Below are positions 16,709-26,969 of a DNA stretch of 64,000 nt, piece by piece (position 1 is the stretch's first letter; each line of letters begins with the position of its first letter). Location: NCBI RefSeq assembly GCF_014269395.1, contig NZ_JACOGK010000007.1, positions 36,467-100,466 on the forward strand, written 5' to 3'. This DNA is from Megasphaera hominis. Its GTDB lineage: Bacteria > Bacillota > Negativicutes > Veillonellales > Megasphaeraceae. A program made the translations under genes and the position numbers. The notes under the pieces are model-generated. The model was not told where the DNA came from and did not search any database. It was given only the letters and a program-made list of their open reading frames with translations.

Positions 16709-17397
16709 GCATTAGCTCCTTTCTTTTTGCCGCGGAACATGATGAGTTGCTGTACCCACTGGAATACGTTGGAAACGACCCAGTAAATAACAAGACCGCT
16801 AGGGAAGCTGATGCTGATCCAGCCGATGAAGAGAGGCATGACGATCTGCATGATTTTCTGCTGTTTTGCCTGCGCATCATTCATCGCTACCTGCGTACCG
16901 CTCATCTGCTTTTGAATGCCAAAGGTAGAAATAGCGGAAAGGATAGGCATGATATACGTCGGATCGGCAGCACCCAGGCTGGGCATCCATAAAAAGCTTT
17001 CGTATGCCGGATCATAGGGATAGGCCCGCAGGGCATAGAAAATAGAAATCAGGAAGGGCATCTGAATGATGATCGGCAGGCATCCGGAAAAGGGGCTGAC
17101 CTTTTCTTCCTTATATAACTTCTGCAGGGCTGCCTGCATTTTTGCCTGGTCGCCTTTGTATTTCTTTTGCAATTCCTTGATCTTCGGCTGTATTTTCTGC
17201 ATGCCTTCCATGGAATGGATCTGTTTTGCCGTTAAAGGCGCCAGAATCAGCTTGATGATGATCGTCAATAAAATAATTGCAATGCCATAGCTCGGGTAAC
17301 CAATCATATGGGTGAAGGCATAACAATAATCGAGGCAGACGGACATGAAACCTGTTAATATATCCATAATTCCGCTAAAAAAGCTCAATAAACTCAA
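16705..17397 (-). CDS. yidC: Membrane protein insertase YidC/Oxa1
   Basis: Inner-membrane insertase working with or without SecYEG. It has 230 residues, the short Firmicute form without the large periplasmic domain of proteobacterial YidC. There are five hydrophobic segments. The first conserved one has a Lys (IIIKLILAPL) where a functionally important Arg is usual. There is no lipobox at the N-terminus, unlike Bacillus SpoIIIJ. It sits between yidD/rnpA and jag, the standard order. Confidence 0.94.
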   Translation of the reverse strand: MSLLSFFSGIMDILTGFMSVCLDYCYAFTHMIGYPSYGIAIILLTIIIKLILAPLTAKQIHSMEGMQKIQPKIKELQKKYKGDQAKMQAALQKLYKEEKVSPFSGCLPIIIQMPFLISIFYALRAYPYDPAYESFLWMPSLGAADPTYIMPILSAISTFGIQKQMSGTQVAMNDAQAKQQKIMQIVMPLFIGWISISFPSGLVIYWVVSNVFQWVQQLIMFRGKKKGANA

Positions 17398-17456
17398 CTC
17401 CTGTCGAATAAAAAGGATAAAAAATCAGACAGCCTCTTTTTCATCTGTCTAATTTA

Positions 17457-17666
17457 TTAAGGTACAGGATCGTAACCTCCCTTATGGAAAGGATGGCATT
17501 TTAAAATGCGCTTTACTGCCAGATAACCGCCTTTCAAGGCACCGTATTTCTGTACAGCTTCCAAGGCATAGGCGGAGCACGTAGGGTAAAAACGGCAACA
17601 TGGCAGCCGTAGCGGAGATACACATACCTGATAAAAACGTATTACGAAAATGAAGAGTGCTTTCAT
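17457..17666 (-). CDS. yidD: Membrane protein insertion efficiency factor YidD
   Basis: Small 69-residue protein with the conserved FYQ-CVSPL and [11 protein letters not shown] motifs and the [12 protein letters not shown] ending. It promotes YidC-dependent insertion and is held at the membrane by an amphipathic helix. The start ATG at 17666 overlaps the rnpA stop (ATGA). Confidence 0.93.
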   Translation of the reverse strand: MKALFIFVIRFYQVCVSPLRLPCCRFYPTCSAYALEAVQKYGALKGGYLAVKRILKCHPFHKGGYDPVP

Positions 17667-18022
17667 TGCATTCGCTTCTTCCATATATTGGCCCGGCGAA
17701 ATAGCTGGAGGATACTTTTTTCAGCTTCTTTATATCCTACATCTTTTAAATAGCTGCGTCCGATTAATACGACATCATAGCCGTCCTGCAGGGAATCCTG
17801 ATGCAAGCGGTAGACTTCCTTCATTAACCGGCGACAGCGGTTGCGTTCTACAGCACAGCCGATCTTTTTCCCTGTAACAAAACCGATGCGTGACGGCTGT
17901 TTTGGGGAACGGGGCAATACGTATAAAACGACCAAGCGATTTACGAAAGATTTACCGCGGCGGTAGACAAGCTGATATTCCCGGTTCTTACGCAACCGCT
18001 TTTCTTTATTTAATTCATACAT
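17663..18022 (-). CDS. rnpA: Ribonuclease P protein component
   Basis: 119-residue basic protein subunit of RNase P, binding the catalytic RNA and the pre-tRNA 5' leader. It carries the family signature around [15 protein letters not shown] (the RNR motif), and the N-terminus [23 protein letters not shown] is typical. It follows rpmH in the rpmH-rnpA-yidD-yidC-jag order conserved near bacterial origins. Confidence 0.95.
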   Translation of the reverse strand: MYELNKEKRLRKNREYQLVYRRGKSFVNRLVVLYVLPRSPKQPSRIGFVTGKKIGCAVERNRCRRLMKEVYRLHQDSLQDGYDVVLIGRSYLKDVGYKEAEKSILQLFRRANIWKKRMQ

Positions 18023-18106
18023 CGTAAGTTCCTAAGCTGTAATTCCTAAAAATTACAGATGAACAGAAAAATTCCTCTGGGGAACTTTTCTGTTCATCTG
18101 AAAAAA

Positions 18107-18241
18107 TTAAGCAGAAAGCTTCTTTCTGCCTTTCATGCGGCGTTTTTTCAAAACCATGCGGCCACCTTTAGTCTTCATTCTTTCACGGAAGCCATGGGTT
18201 CTTTTTTTCCACAGTTCGTTCGGCTGATATGTCTGTTTCAA
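18107..18241 (-). CDS. rpmH: 50S ribosomal protein L34
   Basis: 44-residue basic protein ([17 protein letters not shown], ending [13 protein letters not shown]), complete for the family. The start is TTG at 18241, 8 nt after GGAGG. There is no ATG in a sensible place, because upstream in-frame residues are not L34-like. It is the first gene of the cluster and lies behind the consensus promoter at 18301-18329. Confidence 0.96.
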   Translation of the reverse strand: MKQTYQPNELWKKRTHGFRERMKTKGGRMVLKKRRMKGRKKLSA

Positions 18242-18300
18242 TGTAGACACCTCCTTCGTATCGATACAACGTATATAGAATTTACACCATAACAGTGTAA

Positions 18301-18329
18301 TTATAGACAATCCGACTGCTCATGTCAAT
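18301..18329 (-). promoter_or_regulatory. Consensus sigma-A promoter of rpmH cluster
   Basis: On the minus strand TTGACA (18324-18329), a 17-bp spacer and TATAAT (18301-18306) give an exact consensus housekeeping promoter about 60 nt upstream of rpmH. Confidence 0.93.
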
Positions 18330-18359
18330 CATTTCCGCTTACATTTTATTTTTTCCGGT

Positions 18360-18622
18360 CTTGCATGAGGCGAAAAAAAGTTATCCACAGCCCTGTGTAC
18401 AAGTAAAAACACAAGTTCTATTTGTGTATTATCCACTTTTGATGTACAATGTCAATGTGATCTTCGGGAAGATATTCACCTAGTTATCCACAAGTTATCC
18501 ACAAAATGTGGATAACTTCCATCATGTCGGAAATTCGATATTCATCGGCTTTCCGCTTTTTTCAGCCCTATTTTACCCACTTTATCCACAAGGGATTATA
18601 AACATATCCACAAGAGGAAGGA
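18360..18622. other. oriC: oriC, first DnaA-box cluster (rpmH-dnaA intergenic)
   Basis: DnaA boxes TTATCCACA at 18381-18389, 18484-18492, 18495-18503 and 18582-18590. TTATCCACT is at 18429-18437, the reverse-strand TGTGGATAA at 18507-18515, and a one-mismatch copy at 18604-18612 just before dnaA. The rest of the gap (18242-18360) holds the rpmH promoter and an AT-rich stretch. Confidence 0.93.
18422..18450 (+). promoter_or_regulatory. Probable dnaA promoter overlapping a DnaA box
   Basis: TTGTGT (18422-18427), 17 bp, TACAAT (18445-18450). A DnaA box (18429-18437) lies in the spacer, which would allow DnaA to repress its own gene. Confidence 0.6.
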
Positions 18623-20149
18623 ATGCATGACATGGCAAGCATGGATCTGACATCACTTTGGCTGGGAATCCTGGCTAAAATCCAGCAGGAAATACCTCCA
18701 CAAATTTATGACAACTGGTTTGAAACAGCCCTAATTCCCTATACGTATGAGAACGATACACTGACTCTCGATACGACAGGCCTCTTTATTTGCAAATTTA
18801 TCAGCAAAAAATATACAGGTCTCCTGGAAAATGCAGCTTCCCAGGTAACGGGAAAAGCGACAACGGTCCGGCTGATCTATAGCAGTGAAGGCGAAGAAGA
18901 AGCCATTGTCAGTACAGCTGCCGAAAAAACGACGAACGAACTGTTACAAGAAACGCAGGCTATAGACGAGCCAAAATTACAGCCGGAAGAAGCTGAACCA
19001 CCGGTAGATCCGCCGCTTACGCCAACGCTTGAAATCGTCAAACCGGAGCTCCTCGTACAGGATGCCCTGCCGTTGACGCCACCGCCCAAAGCAGACGTCA
19101 AGCCACTTACGACAGCTGATGAATTAAACAGCAATTATACCTTTGAAACGTTTATCGTCGGCAACAGCAACCGCATTGCCCATGCGGCAGCCCTTTCCAT
19201 TGCCGAAGCACCAGCCCAGAAATATAATCCTTTCTTTATATATGGCGGCTCCGGCCTCGGTAAAACCCACCTCATGCAGGCTATTGGCCACCGCATTCGT
19301 GAAAACTTCCCTAACATGGTCCTGCGCTGCATTACCAGTGAAGACTTTGCCAACGAGCTGATCCAATCCATTCAGGATAAAAGCTCGGAAAGTTTCCGCC
19401 AGCGCTACCGCAATGTAGACGTACTGCTCGTCGATGATATCCAGTTTCTCGAAAATAAGGAACACACACAGGAAGAGTTTTTCCATACCTTCAACAAGCT
19501 CTACCAGGACCATAAACAAATGGTATTTACCAGCGACCGTCCGCCTCAGGATATCAAAAAAATGGAAGACCGCCTGCGGTCCCGCTTCCAAGGCGGCATG
19601 GTCACCAGCATCGACCCGCCGGATCTGGAAACACGTACGGCGATCCTGCGCAGCCGCGCCGAAGCCGAACATATCGAATTCCAAAAGGAAGCCATCGATT
19701 ATATTGCTTCAAACGTCAGTGAAAATATCCGTGAGCTCGAAGGCGCCTTCGTCCGCGTCACACTCCTGGCCTCGCAGGCCCATACCCCCATTACACTGGA
19801 GCTGACCCAAAAGGCCTTACAGGACCTGGTGAAAACCAATAATAAAAAGAAGTATATTACAATAGATGAAATTACACGGACTGTCTGCCAGTTCTATAAA
19901 GTAAAGTATGAAGATCTGATGAGCAAGAAAAAGACGAAGTCCATCGTTATTCCCCGCCAGATTGCCATGTACCTTTGCCGGGAATTGACAGAAAATACCT
20001 TTCCACATATTGGTACAGCCTTTAGCGGCAGGGACCATACGACAGTTATGCACGCCTGCAATAAAGTATCCGATGAAATTAAAAGCAACGAAAGCTTCCG
20101 TAAGATGATCGAACAGTTAAAGACACAAATTACAGGCGTGGATAAGTAG
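18623..20149 (+). CDS. dnaA: Chromosomal replication initiator DnaA
   Basis: Origin-binding AAA+ initiator of 508 residues, longer than the 446 of Bacillus because of domain II (about 88-168), which is acidic and Pro-rich. Domain I (1 to about 80) is the helicase-loading/oligomerisation part. Domain III has Walker A GGSGLGKT at 208-215 and Walker B LLVDDIQF. Domain IV has the DnaA-box signature [15 protein letters not shown]. The ATG at 18623 lies 5-6 nt after GAGG. An ATG three codons later is also possible. Flanked by both oriC box clusters. Confidence 0.97.
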   Translation: MHDMASMDLTSLWLGILAKIQQEIPPQIYDNWFETALIPYTYENDTLTLDTTGLFICKFISKKYTGLLENAASQVTGKATTVRLIYSSEGEEEAIVSTAAEKTTNELLQETQAIDEPKLQPEEAEPPVDPPLTPTLEIVKPELLVQDALPLTPPPKADVKPLTTADELNSNYTFETFIVGNSNRIAHAAALSIAEAPAQKYNPFFIYGGSGLGKTHLMQAIGHRIRENFPNMVLRCITSEDFANELIQSIQDKSSESFRQRYRNVDVLLVDDIQFLENKEHTQEEFFHTFNKLYQDHKQMVFTSDRPPQDIKKMEDRLRSRFQGGMVTSIDPPDLETRTAILRSRAEAEHIEFQKEAIDYIASNVSENIRELEGAFVRVTLLASQAHTPITLELTQKALQDLVKTNNKKKYITIDEITRTVCQFYKVKYEDLMSKKKTKSIVIPRQIAMYLCRELTENTFPHIGTAFSGRDHTTVMHACNKVSDEIKSNESFRKMIEQLKTQITGVDK

Positions 20150-20370
20150 GCGCACACAATGTGGATAACTGAAAAGTTTTCCACAAGCTCCGAAAAACGG
20201 TGGAAATGTGGATAGATAATCTCTGGTTATCCACAATTTATACACACCTGTGGATAGCTGAAAATACAGGGGTTTAAGCACTTATACACAATTGCACAGC
20301 GCCTATTACTATTATTACGATCTTTTACTCTTTCTCAATTAAACTCACCACAGTAGAAAAGGGGACAACC
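20150..20370. other. oriC: oriC, second DnaA-box cluster and unwinding region (dnaA-dnaN intergenic)
   Basis: DnaA boxes or near boxes: TGTGGATAA 20160-20168, TTTTCCACA 20177-20185, TGTGGATAG 20207-20215, TTATCCACA 20227-20235, TTATACACA 20238-20246, TGTGGATAG 20249-20257 and TTATACACA 20282-20290. Just after the last box comes a trinucleotide tract CTA-TTA-CTA-TTA-TTA-CGA (20303-20320), then AT-rich sequence. This matches the basal unwinding plan described in Bacillus subtilis, where DnaA-trios adjoin the last boxes. I infer that the duplex opens here. Confidence 0.88.
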
Positions 20371-21486
20371 ATGAAACTGAAACTCAAAAAGGAAGACCTC
20401 AACAAAGGCCTCCAGGCCGTACATAGAATAGCTCAGCTTAGCAATACGGAACTCCACACACAATCAGGGTTCCTTATTAAAGCAGTCAGTGAACATATCG
20501 AATTTCAAGCCAACGGCTTCGACATGGCAATTCGCATTCATGTACCCGGAATCATCGAAGAAAAGGGAGAAGCATATATAGCTAATCCCTATCTTACAGA
20601 ACTGACACGTCGCCTGCCAGGAGACGAAATCGAAATGATCAAACAAAACGGCGACACACAGCTCCTTTTAAAGGGAGGCAAACTGAAATTCGAATGCCTG
20701 ACAATCAACCCGGATGACTTTTCTGAAGTAGACGTGGTCAATTCCGGACAGGTACAATTCACGACAGACAGCATTACTTTAAAAGATTTAATCGAACACA
20801 CCGCTTTTGCCTGCTCGACAGACACAGTACGCCCTATCTTCTCCGGCACCTACCTGGACGTATCCGGTACGACAATCAATATGGTCGCTACAGATACACA
20901 CCGCCTGGCCTACAAATCAGCCAGCCTGGAAAAACCGGTCGATCAGCCCTTCAAGGCCGTCATTCCCAGCCGCCTCTTAGCCGAAATTTCCCGTCACTTG
21001 CCGACAGATATTCCGGAAATGGTCGATATCATTTTGCTGCGTAATTCCCTGGCCGTAACCTTTACCAACGTATATATGAAGACGCGCCTCATCGAAGGGG
21101 AATTCCCCGACTACCATCGCGTCATTCCCAGCCAGTTTTCCTGTGTCGCCACGGTCAACCGCCAGGAATTTACGAATGCCGTCGAACGGGCCTCCCTCAT
21201 CGCTAAAGATGCGGGCTACAATGTCATCGATTTTATGGTCACCAATGAAAGCATCAATATGACCAGCCAGAACCCGGATTACGGTACCATTGCCGACAGC
21301 GTTCCCTGCCAGGCCATAGGGGATCCCCTCCATATCGCTTTGAACGGAAAGCTTCTTCTCGACCTCCTGAAACATTGTGAAGCCGACGACGTCGTCTTGA
21401 AATTAGGCGAAAACAAACCGGTACTGGTACAAAACAAAGATGATAATAATTGTTTATTTGTCGTAACACCTATGAGGACAAAATGA
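20371..21486 (+). CDS. dnaN: DNA polymerase III beta subunit (sliding clamp)
   Basis: 371-residue processivity clamp made of three repeated domains. It starts MKLKLKKEDLNKGLQAVHRIA and contains TDTHRLAY in the second domain and the C-terminal LLDLLKHCE...VTPMR ending. The ATG follows AAAGGGGA. It is followed by yaaA with an ATGA overlap. Confidence 0.97.
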   Translation: MKLKLKKEDLNKGLQAVHRIAQLSNTELHTQSGFLIKAVSEHIEFQANGFDMAIRIHVPGIIEEKGEAYIANPYLTELTRRLPGDEIEMIKQNGDTQLLLKGGKLKFECLTINPDDFSEVDVVNSGQVQFTTDSITLKDLIEHTAFACSTDTVRPIFSGTYLDVSGTTINMVATDTHRLAYKSASLEKPVDQPFKAVIPSRLLAEISRHLPTDIPEMVDIILLRNSLAVTFTNVYMKTRLIEGEFPDYHRVIPSQFSCVATVNRQEFTNAVERASLIAKDAGYNVIDFMVTNESINMTSQNPDYGTIADSVPCQAIGDPLHIALNGKLLLDLLKHCEADDVVLKLGENKPVLVQNKDDNNCLFVVTPMRTK

Positions 21487-21701
21487 TAAAAAATATTAAA
21501 ATAAAAACAGATATGATTCAGTTAGACCAACTTTTAAAATTAGCCGATGTGATTGCCACGGGCGGCCAGATCCGCATGTTTTTGGATGCTAAGAAAATCT
21601 TTGTCAATGGCGAACTGTGCCAGGTAAAAAGAAAGCAGCTCCATGACGGCGATGTCGTAGAAGTAAAGGGCTGTGGCACCTACCGGGTATGCGGAGAATA
21701 A
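21483..21701 (+). CDS. yaaA: S4-domain RNA-binding protein YaaA
   Basis: 72-residue S4-like RNA-binding protein found between dnaN and recF in Firmicutes. The S4 fold is visible as IQLDQLLKLADVIATGGQIRMFLDAKKIFVNGE with a basic KRKQL loop. The start ATG overlaps the dnaN stop (ATGA), and a longer in-frame extension inside dnaN is not likely to be used. Bacillus YaaA/RlbA has been linked to 50S ribosome assembly. Confidence 0.92.
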   Translation: MIKNIKIKTDMIQLDQLLKLADVIATGGQIRMFLDAKKIFVNGELCQVKRKQLHDGDVVEVKGCGTYRVCGE

Positions 21702-21704
21702 GCT

Positions 21705-22799
21705 ATGCAGATACATCAGATTCGTTTACATAACTATCGCAATTATGAAGCAGAGTGCGTTTCCTTTCCGGCATCTATCGTCATTTTGTATGGAAAAAAC
21801 GGACAAGGAAAAACGAATCTTTTGGAAGCCCTGTATATGGCCAGCTTTGGCAAATCCTACCGGGGCCTGCAGGATGCGGATCTCATCCGCTTTCAGGCCC
21901 AGGAGGCCAGTATCATCCTCTCTTTTACACGCAACCAGGTTGCCCAGCAGATTAAAATCATCCTTTCCCATACAGCAAAAAAAGAACTCTGGATCAATGA
22001 AACGAAGGTACCCCAGCGGGAGCTCATCGGCACGCTGAATGAAGTCATTTTTTCGCCGGAGGATCTGCAGCTGATCAAAGCCGGACCGGCCCTGCGCCGC
22101 CGCTTTCTGGACCGGGAAATATCCCAGGTCAGTTCCGTCTATTGCCGCACCCTGCTGCGGTATAACCGGGCTATAGCCCAGCGCAACCTGTTGTTAAAAA
22201 AGATGAAATACGAAGGGCCCTTATCGTTAGAAGAATGGGACCGGCAAATTGCCGGCCTGGCTGCCGACATAACGGCACGCCGTCTCGATGCGCTCCATAA
22301 AATAGGCTTTCTGGCCGGCGTCATTCACAAACGGATCAGCAGTGGGGAAATACTGGCCCTGGCTTACGAACAGCCCTATGGCGACGGCCAGGGAAACGTG
22401 GCAGATGCAGCCTGGTTTTATGAGAAATTGCAGACCCATTTACAGCAGGATATCTACCATATGTCTACGTCTGTAGGTCCCCATCGTGACGATTTGGTGT
22501 TTACCGCCAACGGAGCTGATCTGAAAAAATTTGGCTCTCAAGGCCAGCAGCGTACAGCTGTATTATCATTAGAATTGGCTGAACTGGAATATATTAAATC
22601 GGAAACCGGTGAATATCCGGTCTTACTCTTAGACGACGTCATGAGCGAACTGGACAGCAGTCGCAGACAGGCCTTACTGGCCTTCGTCCGGGGCCGGATC
22701 CAGACCTTTATTACGACGACCGAGCCGGATTTATTCCGTTCCATGGAAGGCTGCTCTTTCATCCGGATTGAGCAGGGAAAGGTGGCTGCCTATGACTGA
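21705..22799 (+). CDS. recF: DNA repair/recombination ATPase RecF
   Basis: SMC-like ATPase that loads RecA at gaps with RecO and RecR. It has 364 residues. Walker A GKNGQGKT is at 30-37. The signature FGSQGQQRTAVLSLELAE and Walker B LLLDDVMSELD lie in the C-terminal half. It is translationally close to yaaA (3 bp) and overlaps the next gene by 8 bp. Confidence 0.96.
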   Translation: MQIHQIRLHNYRNYEAECVSFPASIVILYGKNGQGKTNLLEALYMASFGKSYRGLQDADLIRFQAQEASIILSFTRNQVAQQIKIILSHTAKKELWINETKVPQRELIGTLNEVIFSPEDLQLIKAGPALRRRFLDREISQVSSVYCRTLLRYNRAIAQRNLLLKKMKYEGPLSLEEWDRQIAGLAADITARRLDALHKIGFLAGVIHKRISSGEILALAYEQPYGDGQGNVADAAWFYEKLQTHLQQDIYHMSTSVGPHRDDLVFTANGADLKKFGSQGQQRTAVLSLELAELEYIKSETGEYPVLLLDDVMSELDSSRRQALLAFVRGRIQTFITTTEPDLFRSMEGCSFIRIEQGKVAAYD

Positions 22800-23730
22800 A
22801 CGAAAAGGCAACTTATCCCAGGCCGGACAGAGTATTCCCACAGTACTAGAAAAATACAAGCTCTTATATCCCTTGCGCTTTTACATGGCTAAGCGGGATT
22901 GGGAACAGATAGTCGGCAAACAAGTTGCGAAATATTCTTATATTAAAGAGATGGATAGACATGAAGTAGTGATAGGCGTTACCAATTCTATTTGGATGAA
23001 TCAGCTCTTCATTATCCAGCAGGACATACAGGATAAATTGAATGCCTATATTGGCACTGACTTTGTGCATTCAGTCCGCTTTGTCAAGGCCGGCCGCAAA
23101 CCACTGCCGCCGGTTTTCCAGGAAGAAAAGAAAGAAAACGCACTGCAGAAAAACCTGCATACAGCCATCCGCAATATTGTGCTCAGTGATGAATTTGTCG
23201 CAAGTGTCAAGGAGCAGACCGAAGGGATAAAGGAACCCCTGCGCAGCAAAATCAGGGCCGCCCGCTATGCCAGTGAAAAGAACCGTCTGGCCCACGAAGC
23301 GGCAGGCTACAGGACATGTCCCCAGTGTGGCCGCTGGCTGGAAGAATGGGAAACGCTGTGTCTCTTTTGCCGGCGCAAGGCCTGGCAGGAAAAGATACGC
23401 TGGGCCTATTCGATCCTAAAAGAACAGCCCTGGCTGACGCTGGCACAATTTGGCGAGGCCGGCAACGTGGCTATCAATAAAGAAGTAGAAGACGTCTATA
23501 ATGAGGTACGCCGGGACTGCATTTATAAACTCATAGACAAGATTTACCATGATACAGATACGCCAGTGGATGATATTTTACTCACCCTGTACATTACGCG
23601 TAAGACACCGTCAGAGCTGACGGATGATCTGATCCGCAATTTAACGAACAGGTACCGGAAAAAAGAGAACAAAGGAAAAGAAGAAGGGAAGAACCATGTA
23701 TCTGCACATCGGCGGCAGCCAGATGATTGA
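22792..23730 (+). CDS. DUF721 (DciA-like) protein with zinc-finger extension
   Basis: 312-residue protein. The N-terminal part (about 15-100) is the DUF721 domain (tryptophan in RDWEQIVGKQVAKYSY), related to the helicase-loading factor DciA. The recF-gyrB setting is typical. The longer C-terminal part is unusual: a CPQCGRWLEEWETLCLFC four-cysteine motif that should bind zinc (about 169-186), then a helical region and a Lys/Glu-rich tail. The ATG at 22792 overlaps recF (ATGACTGA). A role in DnaB helicase loading is possible but inferred. Confidence 0.82.
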   Translation: MTERKGNLSQAGQSIPTVLEKYKLLYPLRFYMAKRDWEQIVGKQVAKYSYIKEMDRHEVVIGVTNSIWMNQLFIIQQDIQDKLNAYIGTDFVHSVRFVKAGRKPLPPVFQEEKKENALQKNLHTAIRNIVLSDEFVASVKEQTEGIKEPLRSKIRAARYASEKNRLAHEAAGYRTCPQCGRWLEEWETLCLFCRRKAWQEKIRWAYSILKEQPWLTLAQFGEAGNVAINKEVEDVYNEVRRDCIYKLIDKIYHDTDTPVDDILLTLYITRKTPSELTDDLIRNLTNRYRKKENKGKEEGKNHVSAHRRQPDD

Positions 23731-23944
23731 TGTACGGCATATCGTCGCCTTTTTTCATCGTGATCCCGGCCGTACAGGCAAGGCCAACCCCGTTACGTCG
23801 TATCATTTGCCTTACCGGCTGGCGGACCCGCAACATGGGGCACACGTACGCAGCTATGTCCTGACGGATGAAGCCATTTATGGCTCTCCTCTGGCAGTAC
23901 AGACACTGGTCCGGCGCTATGAAGCGCTGCTGAGTGTGGAATGA
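23696..23944 (+). CDS. remB: DUF370 / RemA-RemB-like regulator
   Basis: 82-residue protein matching the extracellular matrix regulator family (MYLHIGGSQMIDVRHIVAFF). Its position between recF and gyrB is that of Bacillus YaaB/RemB. The ATG follows GAAGGGAAG and overlaps the preceding gene by 35 bp. Function in this organism is unknown. Confidence 0.85.
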   Translation: MYLHIGGSQMIDVRHIVAFFHRDPGRTGKANPVTSYHLPYRLADPQHGAHVRSYVLTDEAIYGSPLAVQTLVRRYEALLSVE

Positions 23945-24033
23945 ACGGGCAAAATTTGGTATAATAAGATGTTGACACATCTTTTCGTATACAGCACTGT
24001 GCAATACATACGGAGAGCTGGACTGTGCAATAG

Positions 24034-25983
<1,950 letters not shown>

Positions 25984-25988
25984 GCCAA

Positions 25989-26031
25989 TAAAAAAGCAGT
26001 TTTCCCATAACCTGGGAGAACTGCTTTTTTT
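25989..26031. terminator. gyrB terminator
   Basis: Near-perfect stem AAAAAAGCAGTTTTCCCA / TGGGAGAACTGCTTTTTT with a 5-nt loop, six bases after the gyrB stop. Confidence 0.9.
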
Positions 26032-26115
26032 ACTTGTTCCAGATTCATTGCACCTGGACCGGACAGGCTTTATAATGAAAGAGTAAAGGTTAGCTTTAGA
26101 AAGGGGGACGAGCCC

Positions 26116-26931
26116 ATGCTGAAAAAATGGGTCATTACGAGCCTTAGCGCGTGTCTCCTGTGCGGCACGGTCCTGGCGGCTGCGCCGGCAGAAACGACGG
26201 CGCCTGCAGGCACAGCGGCACCGGGAACGGCCGTTACGGCACCGGTGATACCGGAAGTACAGACAGACCCGGCTGTGAATATGAAGCATCCGGAAAAGTA
26301 TTATCTCGTTTCCGGTTCAACCTATGAAAAGGTAACGGGCCTCTTAGAAGAAATTGCCAAAGAGCGGACGGGCCTGCCGGCCGTAAGAAGCCAGTATTAT
26401 TACCGCGTAGAAAAGAATCTGACAAGTAACTATTTGTACAGCGTCAAAGCCTATGCTGCGGATACGCATGTTCTTATAGGCAGTTATTTCGTGGCCAAGG
26501 ATGGTTCCTGCGTCTGGCGCTTATCCCAAAACGGCGATGGGGCTATGATCTTTGGTACAGCTGACAAGTTGCTGGAAAAAGCTGAAGTCGTCGTCTATCC
26601 CGATAAAATACAAATGGGCAGCCATGGTATCCTGCGCGTCCACGTGCCGGGACGCCTGCCCTATGATATTAAGGTGACGAGCCTCAACACGTCTATTGCC
26701 TCTGTGTCAGATGAACTGAACATTATGCCCCAAAGTGAAGGCAAGACGGATTTGGTTATTGACCTGAAAATGGGAGATACTATACGTACGCTGACTAAGA
26801 GCGTACGCGTCGTAGAAACGGCTGACCGACATACGGGCAGCAGCGGCCGGAATGTCGGTGTCGGCATTGGTATTGGCGTCGGCTGGGGCGGTGGCTGGCA
26901 TCACCACGGCGGCATTGATATTTGGGTCTAG
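26116..26931 (+). CDS. Secreted protein with C-terminal Ig-like domain, function unknown
   Basis: I do not recognise this 271-residue protein. It has a signal peptide (about 1-21), an Ala/Pro/Thr-rich linker (about 22-50), and a central region (about 55-155) with Tyr-rich strands. The domain at about 158-237 (VYPDKIQMGSHGILRVHVPG ... SVSDELNIMPQSEGKTDLVIDL) resembles bacterial Ig-like or pilus-assembly beta-sandwich domains. The tail is Gly-rich and His-rich (VGVGIGIGVGWGGGWHHHGG) and may bind metal. The ATG follows AAAGGGGGACGAG. Monocistronic, between two terminators. Confidence 0.75.
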   Translation: MLKKWVITSLSACLLCGTVLAAAPAETTAPAGTAAPGTAVTAPVIPEVQTDPAVNMKHPEKYYLVSGSTYEKVTGLLEEIAKERTGLPAVRSQYYYRVEKNLTSNYLYSVKAYAADTHVLIGSYFVAKDGSCVWRLSQNGDGAMIFGTADKLLEKAEVVVYPDKIQMGSHGILRVHVPGRLPYDIKVTSLNTSIASVSDELNIMPQSEGKTDLVIDLKMGDTIRTLTKSVRVVETADRHTGSSGRNVGVGIGIGVGWGGGWHHHGGIDIWV

Positions 26932-26933
26932 TA

Positions 26934-26969
26934 AAAAAACGGAAGAATCTTACGATTCTTCCGTTTTTT
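26934..26969. terminator. Bidirectional terminator
   Basis: AAAAAACGGAAGAATC / GATTCTTCCGTTTTTT with a 4-nt loop, shared by the convergent secreted-protein gene and the CNNM/CorC gene. Confidence 0.92.

Noticed and set aside
23960..23977. gyrB promoter (TATAAT at 23960 or TTGACA at 23972)
   Set aside because: TATAAT has no proper -35, and TTGACA has no -10 at the right distance, so neither was annotated as a promoter.
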